64,000 nt of DNA from Alphaproteobacteria bacterium. Its GTDB lineage: Bacteria; Pseudomonadota; Alphaproteobacteria; Micropepsales; Micropepsaceae. The notes under the pieces are model-generated. The model saw nothing but the letters and a program-made list of their open reading frames with translations. It had not been told where the DNA came from and made no database searches. The stretch is from contig JANXXU010000007.1 of NCBI GenBank assembly GCA_025350465.1, forward strand, positions 114,451 through 178,450. Reading direction: 5' to 3'. This document shows, piece by piece, positions 29,839 through 38,729 of this stretch (position 1 is the first letter of the stretch; every line of letters starts with the position of its first letter). A program made the position numbers and the translations under genes.

Positions 29839-31005
29839 GTGCGATCCATGACCTCACTCGACGAATTCGCGCGCTCCAAGCTTGGCGAGGCCGAGGCGCG
29901 GGCGCTCAAGCGCTCGCTCGCGGAGACTGCGCATGCGCCAGGCCAGCGCGTTCTGCGCGGCGGGCGAAACTTCGTTTCGTTTTGCGCCAATGATTATCTG
30001 GGACTTGCGCAGCACCCGGCCTTGAAGGCGGCGGCGAAGCGCGCTGTCGACGAGTACGGGGCGGGCGCGGGCGCATCGCGGCTCGTCACCGGTAACCATC
30101 CGCTCTATGCGGAGCTCGAAGCGAAGCTGGCCGCGCTCAAGCAGACCGAAGCGGCGCTCGTTTTCGGCTCGGGATATCTCGCCAATGTCGGCGTCGTTCC
30201 GGCGCTGGTCGGTGCAGGCGATCTGATCTTGGCCGATGAACTGGCGCATGCTTGCTTGATTTCAGGCGCGCGCCTTTCGGGGGCGCGCGTAGTTCTATTT
30301 CGCCACAACGATGTCGACGATCTGCGCGCGAATCTTGCGCACGAGCGCAGCGCAGCGCGGCATTGCCTCGTTCTTACCGAAGGCGTCTTCAGCATGGATG
30401 GCGATCTGGCGCCGCTCGGCGAGATCGCCCGCGTAGCGCTTGCGCATCGGGCGTGGCTCATGACCGACGACGCGCACGGGTTCGGTGTCGTCGGAAACGG
30501 ACGAGGTTCGGCCACGCAGTGGAACGTTACGCCGGATTTGCAAATGGGCACGCTGTCGAAGGCGGTCGGGAGCTACGGCGGCTATGTCTGCGCGAGCCGC
30601 GCTGTCGTCGAGCTTCTGGTCACACGCGCGCGGTCGCTGATCTATGCGACGGCACTGCCCGCGCCGACGATCGCTGCGGCAATCGCGGGCGTCGACATCA
30701 TTGCGAGCGACACGGCGCTCTGCGCCAAGCCACTTGCGCATGCGCGTGCCTTCGCGCGTGCGGCGGGCTTACCGGTGCCGGCGTCTTCCATCGTGCCGCT
30801 GCTCCTCGGTTCGCCGGACGCCGCGCTCGCTGCGTCACGCCTGCTCGAGGACGAAGGATTCCTGGTGGTGGCGATCCGCCCGCCGACCGTGCCTGAAGGA
30901 ACGGCGCGGTTGCGATTCAGTTTCGCCGCAGACCACGCGATGGAAGACATTCTCAGATTGGCCGAGATCGTCCGGACACACATCTTGGCGCGCCGCGCGG
31001 CTTGA
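29839..31005 (+). CDS. bioF: 8-amino-7-oxononanoate synthase
   Basis: FVSFCANDYLGLAQHPALKAAAKRAVDEYGAGAGASRLVTGNHPLYAELE; DDAHGFGVVGNGRGS; GTLSKAVGSYGGYVC. Confidence 0.94.
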   Translation: MRSMTSLDEFARSKLGEAEARALKRSLAETAHAPGQRVLRGGRNFVSFCANDYLGLAQHPALKAAAKRAVDEYGAGAGASRLVTGNHPLYAELEAKLAALKQTEAALVFGSGYLANVGVVPALVGAGDLILADELAHACLISGARLSGARVVLFRHNDVDDLRANLAHERSAARHCLVLTEGVFSMDGDLAPLGEIARVALAHRAWLMTDDAHGFGVVGNGRGSATQWNVTPDLQMGTLSKAVGSYGGYVCASRAVVELLVTRARSLIYATALPAPTIAAAIAGVDIIASDTALCAKPLAHARAFARAAGLPVPASSIVPLLLGSPDAALAASRLLEDEGFLVVAIRPPTVPEGTARLRFSFAADHAMEDILRLAEIVRTHILARRAA

Positions 31006-31009
31006 AGCG

Positions 31010-31678
31010 ATGAGGCCGATTTTCATCACCGCGACCGGAACCGACGTCGGCAAAACCTACGTTACCTGCGCCTTGATCCGCGCCCTCAAACGCGCGGACG
31101 TTGAGGTTGCCGCATACAAACCCATCATCAGCGGGTTCGACGCGGACGAAGTTGCGGCCAGCGATACTGGGCGGATTCTCGCAACGCTCGGCCGGCGCTC
31201 CGACAGTCAATCGGTCGCGACGATTTCGCCTTGGCGCTATCGCGCCCCGCTATCGGCCGAAATCGCAGCAGAACGCGAGGGGCGAACGGTGCCGTTCGAC
31301 GAGGTGACCGCCTTTTGCAAAGAAGCGGCCGCACGCGCGCCGGGGGTCTGTTTGATCGAAGGCGTAGGTGGCGTGATGTCGCCGATCGATCGTACGCGGA
31401 CGAACCTGGACCTGATTGTCGCGCTGAAGGCAAGACTGCTCCTCGTGGCGGGAAGCTATTTGGGAACAATCTCGCATGTTTTGACCGCCGTTGAAGCACT
31501 GCACGTTGCAGGCGCCGATACCTTGGCCATCGTGCTCTCGGAGTCTCTATCCTCGCCGGTCGCGCTCGATGAGATCTCGAAGCGTATGGCCAGCTTCACG
31601 CGCGTGCCGATCGTTGCCATCGCGCGCGGCGAGGAGGCGCCGCCGGCGCTCGTCGATCTCATTGAAGCTAGGGCTTGA
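31010..31678 (+). CDS. bioD: Dethiobiotin synthase
   Basis: MRPIFITATGTDVGKTYVTCALIRALKRADVEVAAYKPI; CLIEGVGGVMSPID. Confidence 0.93.
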   Translation: MRPIFITATGTDVGKTYVTCALIRALKRADVEVAAYKPIISGFDADEVAASDTGRILATLGRRSDSQSVATISPWRYRAPLSAEIAAEREGRTVPFDEVTAFCKEAAARAPGVCLIEGVGGVMSPIDRTRTNLDLIVALKARLLLVAGSYLGTISHVLTAVEALHVAGADTLAIVLSESLSSPVALDEISKRMASFTRVPIVAIARGEEAPPALVDLIEARA

Positions 31679-32168
31679 TCTCGATCGGCGTCCCGACGGG
31701 GACCAGCGTGTAGATTTCCTCGATCTCGGTATTGCGTACGCCGATGCAGCCCGCGGTCCAATCGGGATGGCTGCCGGCATCTTGTATTTCTTCAATGAAC
31801 TCGGGCGTGCCGTGAATGGCAATCAGGCCGCCCAAGCGAATGCCGTGCAGCTTCGCCGCGAGGCGGTCGCTCTTGTTTGGATATGAAATGTGCAGCGCGC
31901 GATGGAATTCGCTGGCAGGGTTCTTCGCGTCGATGATGTAGCTGCCTTCGGGCGTTCGATCGTCTCCGCCGCTCTCCTTGTTACCCGGGGGGCCGACGCC
32001 AATGGCGACACGGTAGGTCTTAACCACTTTTCCCGCCGCGAACAGCGTCAGAATGTGCGCGGACTTCTCGACAATAATACGATCGACCTTGGCGAAGCTC
32101 TCGGCCTCAGCGAAGCCGGACGCCGCGATGAACGCGAGGATCTGGGCGACAAAGCAAATAACACGCAT
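31668..32168 (-). CDS. L,D-transpeptidase (YkuD-fold) family protein
   Basis: Signal peptide; YRVAIG...RTPEGSYIIDAKNP...IAIHGTPEF...HPDWTAGCIGVRNTEIEEIYTLVPVGTPIEI. Confidence 0.88.
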   Translation of the reverse strand: MRVICFVAQILAFIAASGFAEAESFAKVDRIIVEKSAHILTLFAAGKVVKTYRVAIGVGPPGNKESGGDDRTPEGSYIIDAKNPASEFHRALHISYPNKSDRLAAKLHGIRLGGLIAIHGTPEFIEEIQDAGSHPDWTAGCIGVRNTEIEEIYTLVPVGTPIEIKP

Positions 32169-32361
32169 TTGGAGGTTTCTTGAAAAAAGCCCTACCTATC
32201 GTCGCAGGCGTTGGCAGCGACCGCAAAGTTGCCATGATGTGCGCATTGCCGCAATCTCCGGCAATTCAGTCATGCTAGGTTCAGGTCAATCATGTGACTT
32301 CTAGCATCTCTCGCACACGGCTCGAGCCGTTGCGCAACACCGAAACAAGAGGACTGCAAGT

Positions 32362-33159
32362 ATGCGACTTACGACTGCGCTCAGCGTCGCCGTGATCTCA
32401 GGCGCGCTATCACTTATTGGTGGAACTGCAAGCGCTGACCCATCGCCGGGCGGAAGCTACCGCGCCACCTGTAACGGCATCAATGCCGAGCGAGGCACGC
32501 TGTCTGCCACATGTCGCACGCGCGACGGCCGTTGGAACGACACCGAGCTCGATCGCTATCGCGATTGCTCGGGCGACATCGCCAATATCGACGGGCAGCT
32601 ACGCTGCTCGCGCGGCGAAGACGACGGCGACCGCTGGGGCGGCGATCGTGGCCACGGTGACGATGGCGACCGGGGCGACGATCATGGCGGCGGCTGGACG
32701 CCGCGCGGCTCCTACCACGAGACGTGCCGCAACGAAGGAGCCAGTCACGGAACGCTGAGGGCTGAGTGTCGCGATCGCTCGGGGCGCTGGCGCTACTCGG
32801 AGCTCGAGAACTTCCGCTCGTGCGACGGCGACATCTACAACGACAGCGGCATACTTCGCTGCCGGCATGGCGACGACGACCGTTCGGGCGACCGCGGCTA
32901 CGGCCGGGCGCAGATCACGCTCTACAAGGACTCCGACTATCGCGGAAGCTCGCGCACATTCGACAGTGACGTCCCGGATTTGAACTCATACGGATTCGGG
33001 AACGCCGCTTCGAGCGCCAATGTGCGCGGCGGTGCGTGGCAGCTCTGCAGTCGGCCCTACTATCGCGGCCGCTGCGTAACCATCGACCGCAATGTCAGGA
33101 ACTTCGACGGAACCGGGCTGAACGACGAGATCGAGTCGCTTCGCCCGCTCCGGCGTTAG
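32362..33159 (+). CDS. Secreted tandem CVNH lectin-like domains fused to a beta/gamma-crystallin-like domain
   Basis: Signal peptide; two similar repeats GSYRATCNGINAERGTLSATCRTRDGRWNDTELDRYRDCSGDIANIDGQLRC and GSYHETCRNEGASHGTLRAECRDRSGRWRYSELENFRSCDGDIYNDSGILRC joined by a D/G-rich linker; C-term ITLYKDSDYRGSSRTFDSDVPDL... Confidence 0.75.
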   Translation: MRLTTALSVAVISGALSLIGGTASADPSPGGSYRATCNGINAERGTLSATCRTRDGRWNDTELDRYRDCSGDIANIDGQLRCSRGEDDGDRWGGDRGHGDDGDRGDDHGGGWTPRGSYHETCRNEGASHGTLRAECRDRSGRWRYSELENFRSCDGDIYNDSGILRCRHGDDDRSGDRGYGRAQITLYKDSDYRGSSRTFDSDVPDLNSYGFGNAASSANVRGGAWQLCSRPYYRGRCVTIDRNVRNFDGTGLNDEIESLRPLRR

Positions 33160-33195
33160 GCCCCTCGCGGAGCACGCGCCGAATTTGCTAGGGTT

Positions 33196-33228
33196 AGAGA
33201 GGCCGGGTGTGGGACATCCGGCCTCTCT
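33196..33228 (+). terminator. Terminator-like hairpin
   Basis: AGAGAGGCCGG-gtgtgggacat-CCGGCCTCTCT, 11-bp stem; weak T tract. Confidence 0.5.
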
Positions 33229-33269
33229 CCGTTTCCCGCACCCTGTCGGCGCAATAAGGAGCCTGGCCA

Positions 33270-34130
33270 ATGGCGAACAAACACGCGTCCGGTCCGCAAG
33301 ACCTCGTCCTTGATCGGCGCAAGTTCGCGGTCACCGCACTCGGTGCCGGATTTGCGCTCTCGGTGCAACCCGTTTCCGCCGAGACGATAACGACCGACGC
33401 GAACGGCTTGACCGCGGGGGAAGTGAAGATCCCGGTGACCGACGGCGAAATCCCCGCCTACCGGGCGATGCCGGCCGGCGGCAATAACCTAGCCACGATT
33501 TTGGTCGTGCATGAAATTTTCGGCGTGCATGAATGGGTCAAAGACATCTGCAGACGCTTCGCCAAGCAAGGCTATCTCGCGGTCGCGCCCTATCTCTACG
33601 CGCGCCAAGGCGATGCAGCCCAATACACGGACATTCAGAAGCTGGTCACTGAACTTGTTTCCAAGGTCGGCGACGAGGGTGTGCTCAGCGATCTCGATGC
33701 GACGGCGAAATGGAGTGCCGGCAACGGCGGCAATCCGGCGAAGCTCGGCGTCACCGGCTTTTGCTGGGGCGGACGCATCACCTGGCTCTGCACAGCCCGT
33801 AACCCGAACATCAAAGCAGGCGTTGCGTGGTACGGCGGTCTCGTGCGGCGCGAAGGCGACACAAAGCCCAAACATCCCGTCGATGTGGCGGGCGATATCA
33901 AAGGGCGCGTGCTCGGACTCTATGGCGGGTTGGATAAGGGGATTCTTGCGCCACACATCGAGGCGATGCGCGCGGCGCTCAAAGCCGCGGGCGACACTAA
34001 ATCGGAAATCATCGTCTTTCCGGAAGCCGATCATGGCTTCTTGGCGGATTATAGGCCGAGCTACAACGAGGCGGCGGCCAAGGCCGGCTGGGCGAAATGC
34101 CTCGAATGGTTCAAAGCGCACGGAGTCTGA
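33270..34130 (+). CDS. Dienelactone hydrolase family protein (Tat-like N-terminus)
   Basis: [54 protein letters not shown]. Confidence 0.9.
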   Translation: MANKHASGPQDLVLDRRKFAVTALGAGFALSVQPVSAETITTDANGLTAGEVKIPVTDGEIPAYRAMPAGGNNLATILVVHEIFGVHEWVKDICRRFAKQGYLAVAPYLYARQGDAAQYTDIQKLVTELVSKVGDEGVLSDLDATAKWSAGNGGNPAKLGVTGFCWGGRITWLCTARNPNIKAGVAWYGGLVRREGDTKPKHPVDVAGDIKGRVLGLYGGLDKGILAPHIEAMRAALKAAGDTKSEIIVFPEADHGFLADYRPSYNEAAAKAGWAKCLEWFKAHGV

Positions 34131-34135
34131 CGTTC

Positions 34136-35077
34136 ATGGAATATCGCCAGTTAGGGCATTCGGGCCTCAAAGTTTCCGCCGTCGGTCTCGGGTGCAATAA
34201 TTTCGGACGGCGCTGCTCGGAAGAAGAAACGCGCGGCGTGGTCCACAAGGCGCTCGACCTTGGCGTCACGATGTTCGATACGGCCGATTTCTATTCAGCC
34301 GGTTTGTCGGAGGAGTTTCTCGGCAAGGCGCTGGGCGCGCGGCGCAAGGATATCGTGCTGGCGACCAAATTCGGCTTGCCGCTGCGCCAGGGTGCCTATG
34401 AGGGCGGCGCGTCGCGGCGCTACATCATGGTGGCGATCGAGGCGAGCCTAAAGCGCCTCGGCACGGACTATATCGATCTCTACCAATTGCATTTTCCGGA
34501 TGCGAAAACGCCGATCGAGGAGACGCTGTCGGCGCTCGATTCGCTCCAGCGCGCCGGCAAGATTCGTTATGCAGGCTCGTCGAATTTCAACGGTTGGCAA
34601 CTGGCGGACGCCGCATGGACGGCACGGACGAAGGGTCTTGGGCCGTTCATTTCGGCACAGAACCACTACAACCTGCTCGACCGGCGCATCGAGCGCGAAG
34701 TGGTGCCGGCGGCCGAAGCGTTCGGCGTCGGCGTCATTCCCTATTTCCCGCTCGCATCGGGCCTACTCACGGGCAAGTACAAACGCGGTGCGCCGGTGCC
34801 GAACGACTCGCGCGCAGCGGCAAATCCCGATGCCGCGAGGCGTATGCTGAGCGATGAAAATTTCGCGACCGTCGAGAAGCTCGAGGACTTTGCGCGGAGC
34901 CGCAGCAAAGGCATTCTTGACGTCGCCGTGAGCTGGCTTCTCGGTCAAAGGCAGGTCGCCACCGTCATCGCCGGCGCGACGAAGCCCGAGCAGGTTGAGG
35001 CCAACGTCCAGGCCGGCGCGTGGGAGATGCCGCGCGCCGACTGGGAGGAAATCAACAAATTGACCCTGCGATTGTGA
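34136..35077 (+). CDS. Aldo/keto reductase
   Basis: MEYRQLGHSGLKVSAVGLGCNNFG; DTADFYSAGLSEEFLGKAL; DYIDLYQLHFPD. Confidence 0.92.
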   Translation: MEYRQLGHSGLKVSAVGLGCNNFGRRCSEEETRGVVHKALDLGVTMFDTADFYSAGLSEEFLGKALGARRKDIVLATKFGLPLRQGAYEGGASRRYIMVAIEASLKRLGTDYIDLYQLHFPDAKTPIEETLSALDSLQRAGKIRYAGSSNFNGWQLADAAWTARTKGLGPFISAQNHYNLLDRRIEREVVPAAEAFGVGVIPYFPLASGLLTGKYKRGAPVPNDSRAAANPDAARRMLSDENFATVEKLEDFARSRSKGILDVAVSWLLGQRQVATVIAGATKPEQVEANVQAGAWEMPRADWEEINKLTLRL

Positions 35078-37830
35078 ACTCTCACGACCCCAACGCCGAA
35101 GCTGAGTTCCAGCAAGCTGTCGCGAAAAACCTGACTCGCAATTACGTGAGCCAGCTGATGCACGGCATGTTGGCGATGACGGGCTTTCGGCTCGTGAACA
35201 CGCCGACCTTTGTGCCGGTGTATCTCTACGTGCTGTCCGGTTCGCCGATGGTGGTGGGCGCAGTTCTTGCCGCGCAACAATTGGGCGCCTTCGCCTCGAG
35301 CCTGATCGGCGTCACGATGATCGAGCATCGACGCCGGATTCTGCCGCTGGGCTTTCTCTATGGCTGGATGATGCGGCTCGCCGTCTTAGGCTTGGCGCTT
35401 GTCTCGTTCTTCGTGCCGCAACCCTATTCGCTTTGGGCTTTCGCGTTCTGCCTCGGCCTGCTTGGTGTCTTCTCCGGCATGCAGAATGTGCTGTGGAATG
35501 TGCTCCTGACCAAGACTATTCCCGCCAACCGGCGCGGCATGCTGATCGGGGCGCGAAATTTCCTCGGCGGCATGACGGCTTCGGCAGTCGCCTATGGCGG
35601 GGGAATTCTCGTCCAGCAAAATGCCTTCGGCAACGGTTACGCGACGACGTTTCTGGTGGCCTTCGTGCTGACGGCACTCGGCTTGACGCTGCTTAATCTG
35701 GTGCGCGAGCCGGACGCGCCGGCGGTGCGCCCGATGTCGAGCGTGCGGCAACGAATTCTCGATGTGCCGCTGATCTTGAAAGAGGATCGGCAATTCGCGC
35801 TTTATTTTTTCGCGCAGGCCTTGGCGACGTTGGGCACGCTGGCGCTGCCGTTCTATATCCTGTTTGCCGGCAAGAGACTTGGTCTCACCGGCGAAACCTT
35901 GGGCATGCTGTCGCTGGCCCTGCTTCTCTCGCAAACCGCAGCGAATTTGGTCTGGGGCTGGATCGCGGATCGCGCCGGTTTCAAGACGGTGTTCGTGCCG
36001 GCGCTGTTCTTCTGGGCCGGCTCGACGATCGCTCTCGCATTCTCCGCAACGCCGCTCTCGATCCTTTTGTGTTTCATCGGCATCGGCGCCGGCAATGCCG
36101 GGTATCAGATCGCCTCGCAGAACATGGTCATGGAGTTCGGGACGCGCGCCGATCTCCCGTTGCGTTTGGGGATGGTTAACTCGGCGCAATCTTTGGTGAT
36201 GGCAATAGGTCCGCTGCTCGGCGGCGAACTCATTCAAACCTTGGGCTACGAAGCTGTTTTTGCAGCAGCCGCGCTTGCTATGTTGGCTGCCGCTGTCATG
36301 CTGCTGGTCTATGTTCATGAGCCGCGGCGAAGGTCCCTGGGGGAGGGGATTGTCGATGCGAGCCAGGGTTTGACGATGAGTGTGAGTGAGGAAAGCGCGA
36401 GTTTCCCCGGCGCTACGGGACAACAGGGCACGGCGCGCCGCCAAACGAAGGCGGCCGGACGGGTTCCAGCGGCAACGACGCAGCGCTCACCCCTTAGGGT
36501 TCGTGCCGGCGATATTACTTGGACGCTTGTTCCTGCCCTTGGCGCTTTGGCGATCCTAGCCCTATGGAGCCCCGCGCAGTGGTTCTTCTGTTTGGTGCTG
36601 GCGGTTGCGATTGCCGCGGTTGCCTTCGCGCGATTGGGTTTTGTTCGCAGTTTGCCGGGACCTGCGGTTGCGGTCGCAGCTTCCGCTGCCGCCGACGCGA
36701 GCGGCGGCGAGACTGCCTTCACCCGCTCGCCGGATGATTTTTCGATCGCCGACGTCGTACAGCGCCTGCCGGATCCGGTGATCGTCACCGATCAAAACGG
36801 CCGCATCGTCGCAGCAAACGCCGCCCTTGAAAATCTGTTCGGCGTCGCTGAGCCGCGAAAGCATCTGGCGAGCATCATTCGCGCGCCACAGGTGCTCGAG
36901 GCTCTCGATGCGGCGCTGGCCGGAAAGGGTTCGCAGCGCGCCGAGTTCTCGATGATCTCGACGCCGGAGCAGAATTTTCAGGCCTATATCGCACCCGTCG
37001 AAGGCGAAGAAGGACACCCGCGCGCCGCCCTCATCGTGCTGCAGGACATGACGAAGGCAAAACGCGTCGAACAGATGCGCGCGGACTTCGTCGCCAATGC
37101 CAGCCACGAGTTGCGCACGCCGCTCGCCTCGCTCACCGGTTTCATCGACACGTTGCGCGGGCACGCGAAGGACGATCCCGAAGCGCAGGAACGCTTCCTG
37201 GGAATCATGGCGGAACAAGCCGCGCGCATGCGCCGCTTGATCGACGACCTCCTGTCGCTGAGCCGCATCGAATTGAACGAACATGTGCGTCCGTCGGGCA
37301 GCATCAATTTGGGCGACGTCATCGAGGAGGTGACGAACGCGCTGACCCCGGTTGCGGAAGCGGCAAACATGACGATGGATCTCGTCGAGCCCTCATCGCT
37401 GCCGAACGTGGCGGGCGATCGCGAGGAACTGATTCAGGTTTTCCAGAACCTCGTCGACAACGCGATCAAATATGGCAAGCCCGGCATGCCGATTACGGTC
37501 GAGTTGGGCACAAGGCGCGCCGGCCCCGGCGAGGCCGGGCCTTCTCCGGCCGTCTACGTCGCGGTCAAAGATCACGGCGAAGGCATCGCCCGCGAACATA
37601 TTCCGCGGCTGACCGAGCGGTTTTATCGCGTGGACGTCAGACGCAGCCGGGCGATCGGCGGCACCGGGCTTGGCCTTGCGATCGTCAAACATATTCTGAA
37701 CCGTCACCGCGGGCGCCTCGCCATCGAAAGCAAAGTCGGCGAAGGCTCGACGTTTACCGTGTTCTTGCCGCTCGCGACGGAATCGGGACCGGCGGAAACG
37801 ATGCCGGCAGGCCTCCTGACTGCTTCCTAG
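35074..37830 (+). CDS. MFS transporter fused in frame to a PhoR-like PAS-HisKA-HATPase sensor kinase
   Basis: GTG at 35074 overlaps the AKR stop. Residues to about 36320 form an MFS-type polytopic domain; 36510-37830 carry two TM helices, PAS (VVQRLPDPVIVTDQNGRIVAANAALENLFG), H-box (FVANASHELRTPLASLTGFIDTL), N/G boxes (NLVDNAIKYGKP, GGTGLGLAIVKHILNRHRGRL). Confidence 0.8.
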   Translation: MNSHDPNAEAEFQQAVAKNLTRNYVSQLMHGMLAMTGFRLVNTPTFVPVYLYVLSGSPMVVGAVLAAQQLGAFASSLIGVTMIEHRRRILPLGFLYGWMMRLAVLGLALVSFFVPQPYSLWAFAFCLGLLGVFSGMQNVLWNVLLTKTIPANRRGMLIGARNFLGGMTASAVAYGGGILVQQNAFGNGYATTFLVAFVLTALGLTLLNLVREPDAPAVRPMSSVRQRILDVPLILKEDRQFALYFFAQALATLGTLALPFYILFAGKRLGLTGETLGMLSLALLLSQTAANLVWGWIADRAGFKTVFVPALFFWAGSTIALAFSATPLSILLCFIGIGAGNAGYQIASQNMVMEFGTRADLPLRLGMVNSAQSLVMAIGPLLGGELIQTLGYEAVFAAAALAMLAAAVMLLVYVHEPRRRSLGEGIVDASQGLTMSVSEESASFPGATGQQGTARRQTKAAGRVPAATTQRSPLRVRAGDITWTLVPALGALAILALWSPAQWFFCLVLAVAIAAVAFARLGFVRSLPGPAVAVAASAAADASGGETAFTRSPDDFSIADVVQRLPDPVIVTDQNGRIVAANAALENLFGVAEPRKHLASIIRAPQVLEALDAALAGKGSQRAEFSMISTPEQNFQAYIAPVEGEEGHPRAALIVLQDMTKAKRVEQMRADFVANASHELRTPLASLTGFIDTLRGHAKDDPEAQERFLGIMAEQAARMRRLIDDLLSLSRIELNEHVRPSGSINLGDVIEEVTNALTPVAEAANMTMDLVEPSSLPNVAGDREELIQVFQNLVDNAIKYGKPGMPITVELGTRRAGPGEAGPSPAVYVAVKDHGEGIAREHIPRLTERFYRVDVRRSRAIGGTGLGLAIVKHILNRHRGRLAIESKVGEGSTFTVFLPLATESGPAETMPAGLLTAS

Positions 37831-37868
37831 CAGCCGAGTTCCGGGTTTCTGGCCGCCGGATTCCGGTC

Positions 37869-37897
37869 GTGTCATAAATCTGCTATCGAACTGTCAC
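37869..37897 (+). promoter_or_regulatory. Pho-box-like array of 11-bp direct repeats
   Basis: TGTCATAAATC (37870) / TGCTATCGAAC (37881) / TGTCACATTGA (37892): TGTCA-like units exactly 11 bp apart upstream of phoU. Confidence 0.65.
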
Positions 37898-37987
37898 ATT
37901 GAGATTGCGCACCATCGGTAGTTAGCGGGCCAACAGCTACGGGCCAGCGGTTGCGCTGCGCTGGGCCGCGGCTCGAAGGAGGCACTT

Positions 37988-38707
37988 GTGGCCGACCACA
38001 TCGTCAAATCGTTCCAAGATCAACTCGATGCATTGAGCACAGGGCTCGTGCAAATGGGCGGCTTGTGCGAAACGCAGCTCGCCAACGCGATCGAAGCGAT
38101 CATTCGGCGCGACTCGGTGCTCGCCGAACAAACAATCGCTTCGGATCAAAGGATCGACGCACTCGAACAACAGATCGAGCAGCAGGCCGTTCGACTCCTC
38201 GCATTGCGACAGCCAATGGCCGGCGACCTGCGTGAAACTTTGGCCGGCCTCAAGATCTCGGCCGATCTCGAACGCATCGGCGACCTTGCCAAGAATGTGG
38301 CGAAGCGGGCTTTGGTGCTCGCTCGCGACGCACCCGATCCGAGCTTGGCGCAAGGGCTCGCGCGCATGGGGCGCCAGGCGCTCGGGCAGGTGAAGAACGT
38401 GCTCGATGCCTATGCGCGGCGCGACGCCGGCGCGGCGATCACGGTTTGGCGGCGCGATGAGGAGATCGATGAACTCTACAACTCGCTCTTCCGCGTACTC
38501 CTGACCTACATGATGGAAGATCCCCGCAAGATCGGGCAATCGACGCACCTCCTGTTCATCGCCAAGAATTTCGAGCGCGTCGGCGATCATGCGACCAACA
38601 TCGCGGAGACGGTGCATTATCTCGTCACCGGAACGCGCATCACCGATCAACGACCCAAGAGCGACACGACGTCGACGACGACCATTGCATACGACCCGAA
38701 ACATTGA
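37988..38707 (+). CDS. phoU: Phosphate signalling regulator PhoU
   Basis: VKSFQDQLDALSTGLVQMGGLCETQLANAIEAI...QPMAGDLRETLAGLKISADLERIGDLAKNVAKRAL...NFERVGDHATNIAETVHYLVTG; GTG start. Confidence 0.94.
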   Translation: MADHIVKSFQDQLDALSTGLVQMGGLCETQLANAIEAIIRRDSVLAEQTIASDQRIDALEQQIEQQAVRLLALRQPMAGDLRETLAGLKISADLERIGDLAKNVAKRALVLARDAPDPSLAQGLARMGRQALGQVKNVLDAYARRDAGAAITVWRRDEEIDELYNSLFRVLLTYMMEDPRKIGQSTHLLFIAKNFERVGDHATNIAETVHYLVTGTRITDQRPKSDTTSTTTIAYDPKH

Positions 38708-38729
38708 CGCAACGAACGGATATTGCCGC

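Noticed and set aside
35386-36444. 352-aa reverse ORF
   Set aside because: Antisense to the MFS part of the fusion; Arg/Gln/His-rich composition
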